Assembly (NCBI GenBank): GCA_023807065.1
Contig: JAJJLU010001090.1
Span: 1 to 10,091 of the forward strand
DNA length: 10,091 nucleotides
Direction of reading: 5' to 3'
Source: Isotricha intestinalis
Lineage: Eukaryota; Ciliophora; Litostomatea; Vestibuliferida; Isotrichidae
Made by a program: the position numbers and the translations under genes. Below are positions 9,001 through 10,091 of the stretch, piece by piece (position 1 is the stretch's first letter; the number at the start of each line of letters is the position of its first letter). The notes under the pieces are model-generated. The model was not told where the DNA came from, made no database searches, and saw only the letters and a program-made list of their open reading frames with translations.

Positions 9001-9780
9001 TTTTCATTAAATCCTTATTTTCTGTTTTTAATTCTTTAAATTTGATTTCCAAATTTTTATATCATTTTGCCATATTTAAATATCTTTGTTTTTTTGGTTT
9101 TCTTAATTTTTTTTATTATAATAGTTTAATACTTTAATTTAATTATTTAATTACAGGTTTTTTTAGTTTATTTTTTTCATTTTTTATCTGTTATTATAAT
9201 AATTTAAACCTTAATTCCACTTTTTATTTTTTTAATTATCCAAATGTTTTTGATTTAATAATTTATCTGAGTGAATAATTTCTTGATATCAAATTTATTT
9301 GATTTAATTTGTTCTTTTAAAGAGTTTTATTTTTTCCATTTTCTTATTTATTTCTTTATAATTAAGTTCATTAATTTTTTCATTTAATTTGCCATTTCAT
9401 ATTTTATTTTTTTCAATTAGTTTATTCAATTAATCATAATAAATTTTTTTTTTACTGATTTAAATGTTTTTACTGTCAAACATTCAATTATATTTTAATA
9501 AAAGATAAATCAAAATTTATTGTTTTCATATTTAATCATAAGTATTTTTATTATCTTCATACACTTAATTGTAAAGTACCTTTAATTTCTTTAATATTTC
9601 TTCTTTAAAATCAAAATAATTAACAATTTTAATCCAAATAATTGATTAGTGTTTAAAGAAAAGAATATTATATTATTTTATCTTTTTTAATATTTATTAT
9701 TTTATTTGCTGTTTATTTTATTTTAACTTTAATTTACAATTATAAATTCATCATTTTAAATCCTTGAATTTTTTAGTTTA
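9001..9780 (-). pseudogene. Decayed gene for a coiled-coil-like protein
   Basis: From 9780 down to 9061 (240 codons) one minus-strand frame is interrupted by 21 TAA and 6 TGA but no TAG. Between the stops it reads like protein: FDFKEEILKKLKVLYN, YYDQLNKLIEKNKI (the Q from a TAA), and an open run of 30 codons at 9307-9396 containing GKLNEKINELNYKEINKKM. Codons starting with G or A dominate. Near 9090 the best frame shifts, giving YKNLEIKFKELKTENKDLMK, which ends around 9000. Lys, Glu, Leu and Asn content suggests a coiled coil, but no family is recognisable. Intact genes here use TAA as stop and CAA for Gln, so the simplest reading is a dead gene in which CAA drifted to TAA and TGG to TGA. A-rich DNA also mimics such proteins by chance, hence modest confidence. 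Confidence 0.4.
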
Positions 9781-10081
9781 ATTTAAATAAGAAATTAATA
9801 AATTTAATATAGAAATAAAAAATTATATTAATAGAGATAATAATATTAAAAAAATTTTTAGAATTATTGTTTTAACTACTTATATAAATAATTTTGTTTT
9901 CAAATAATATTATCGATTAAATGCTCATAGAAAAGTAAAATTCATTTTAAGTTTAAATTATTTTTCTATAATTTTTTTTTTTGTTGTTTAATTTTTTATT
10001 TAATATGTAAATCATTAATAAATCTTTCAATGTTTTTTTAAATAACTTCAAATTATTTATTAAATTATATTTCTATTTTTT
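9781..10081. other. Right subtelomeric region, no supported gene
   Basis: About 300 nt of A/T-rich sequence between the decayed minus-strand reading frame and the right telomere. The minus-strand frame that is coding-like below 9780 becomes hydrophobic and stop-broken here, with no ATG followed by a supported exon. I see no tandem repeat or RNA gene. Confidence 0.5.
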
Positions 10082-10091
10082 GGGGATTGGG
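10082..10091. repeat. Right telomere, GGGGATT repeat (partial)
   Basis: The window ends in GGGGATTGGG, one full unit and three bases of the next. This is the exact reverse complement of the left-end repeat and is in the orientation expected of a right telomere. Only 10 nt are present, but the match in unit, orientation and position is very unlikely to be chance where runs of G are almost absent. The short length probably reflects where the sequence was trimmed. Confidence 0.85.

Noticed and set aside
1..10091. CRISPR arrays, insertion sequences, tRNA or rRNA genes
   Set aside because: No spaced repeats, transposase motifs, terminal inverted repeats or tRNA-like arms were seen, and the molecule is eukaryotic in character.

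Overview
The window looks like one complete, very small linear macronuclear chromosome of a ciliate. The left end is a tandem array of the 7-nt unit AATCCCC. The right end finishes in the same repeat in reverse-complement sense (GGGGATTGGG), so both ends appear to be telomeres. Extreme A+T content, introns of only 26 and 28 nt, and three single-gene transcription units on a 10-kb molecule all fit a ciliate. From memory, and not checked here, a CCCCAAT-type telomere and this base composition suggest a rumen litostome close to Entodinium. The three intact genes contain no in-frame TAA, TAG or TGA, use CAA for Gln and TGG for Trp, and all stop at TAA, so they are readable with the standard code.

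Left arm: 131 nt of subtelomere, then a minus-strand gene (155-2737) with three exons. It encodes an 842-residue Lys/Asn-rich protein with ankyrin repeats at its C-terminus. Its true start and its last exon become visible only after two tiny introns are removed. Next come 886 nt without a recognisable gene, then an intronless minus-strand gene (3624-6410) for a complete cytosolic M1-family aminopeptidase of the puromycin-sensitive type.

Centre: a 521-nt divergent intergenic region (6411-6931) must hold the promoters of both the aminopeptidase gene and the plus-strand gene at 6932-8326. The latter encodes a secretory-pathway glycosyltransferase of family GT8.

Right arm: 8327-10081 has no intact gene but is not featureless. 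There is a short coding-like plus-strand patch (about 8673-8830) and an imperfect 23-bp inverted repeat (8913-8995) where purine bias switches strand. Beyond it, about 720-780 nt on the minus strand (about 9001-9780) read in essentially one frame as coiled-coil-like protein interrupted only by TAA and TGA. I read this as a decayed gene whose Gln and Trp codons drifted to stops.

Nothing links the three intact genes into one pathway. Their neighbourhood probably reflects chromosome fragmentation, not shared function.
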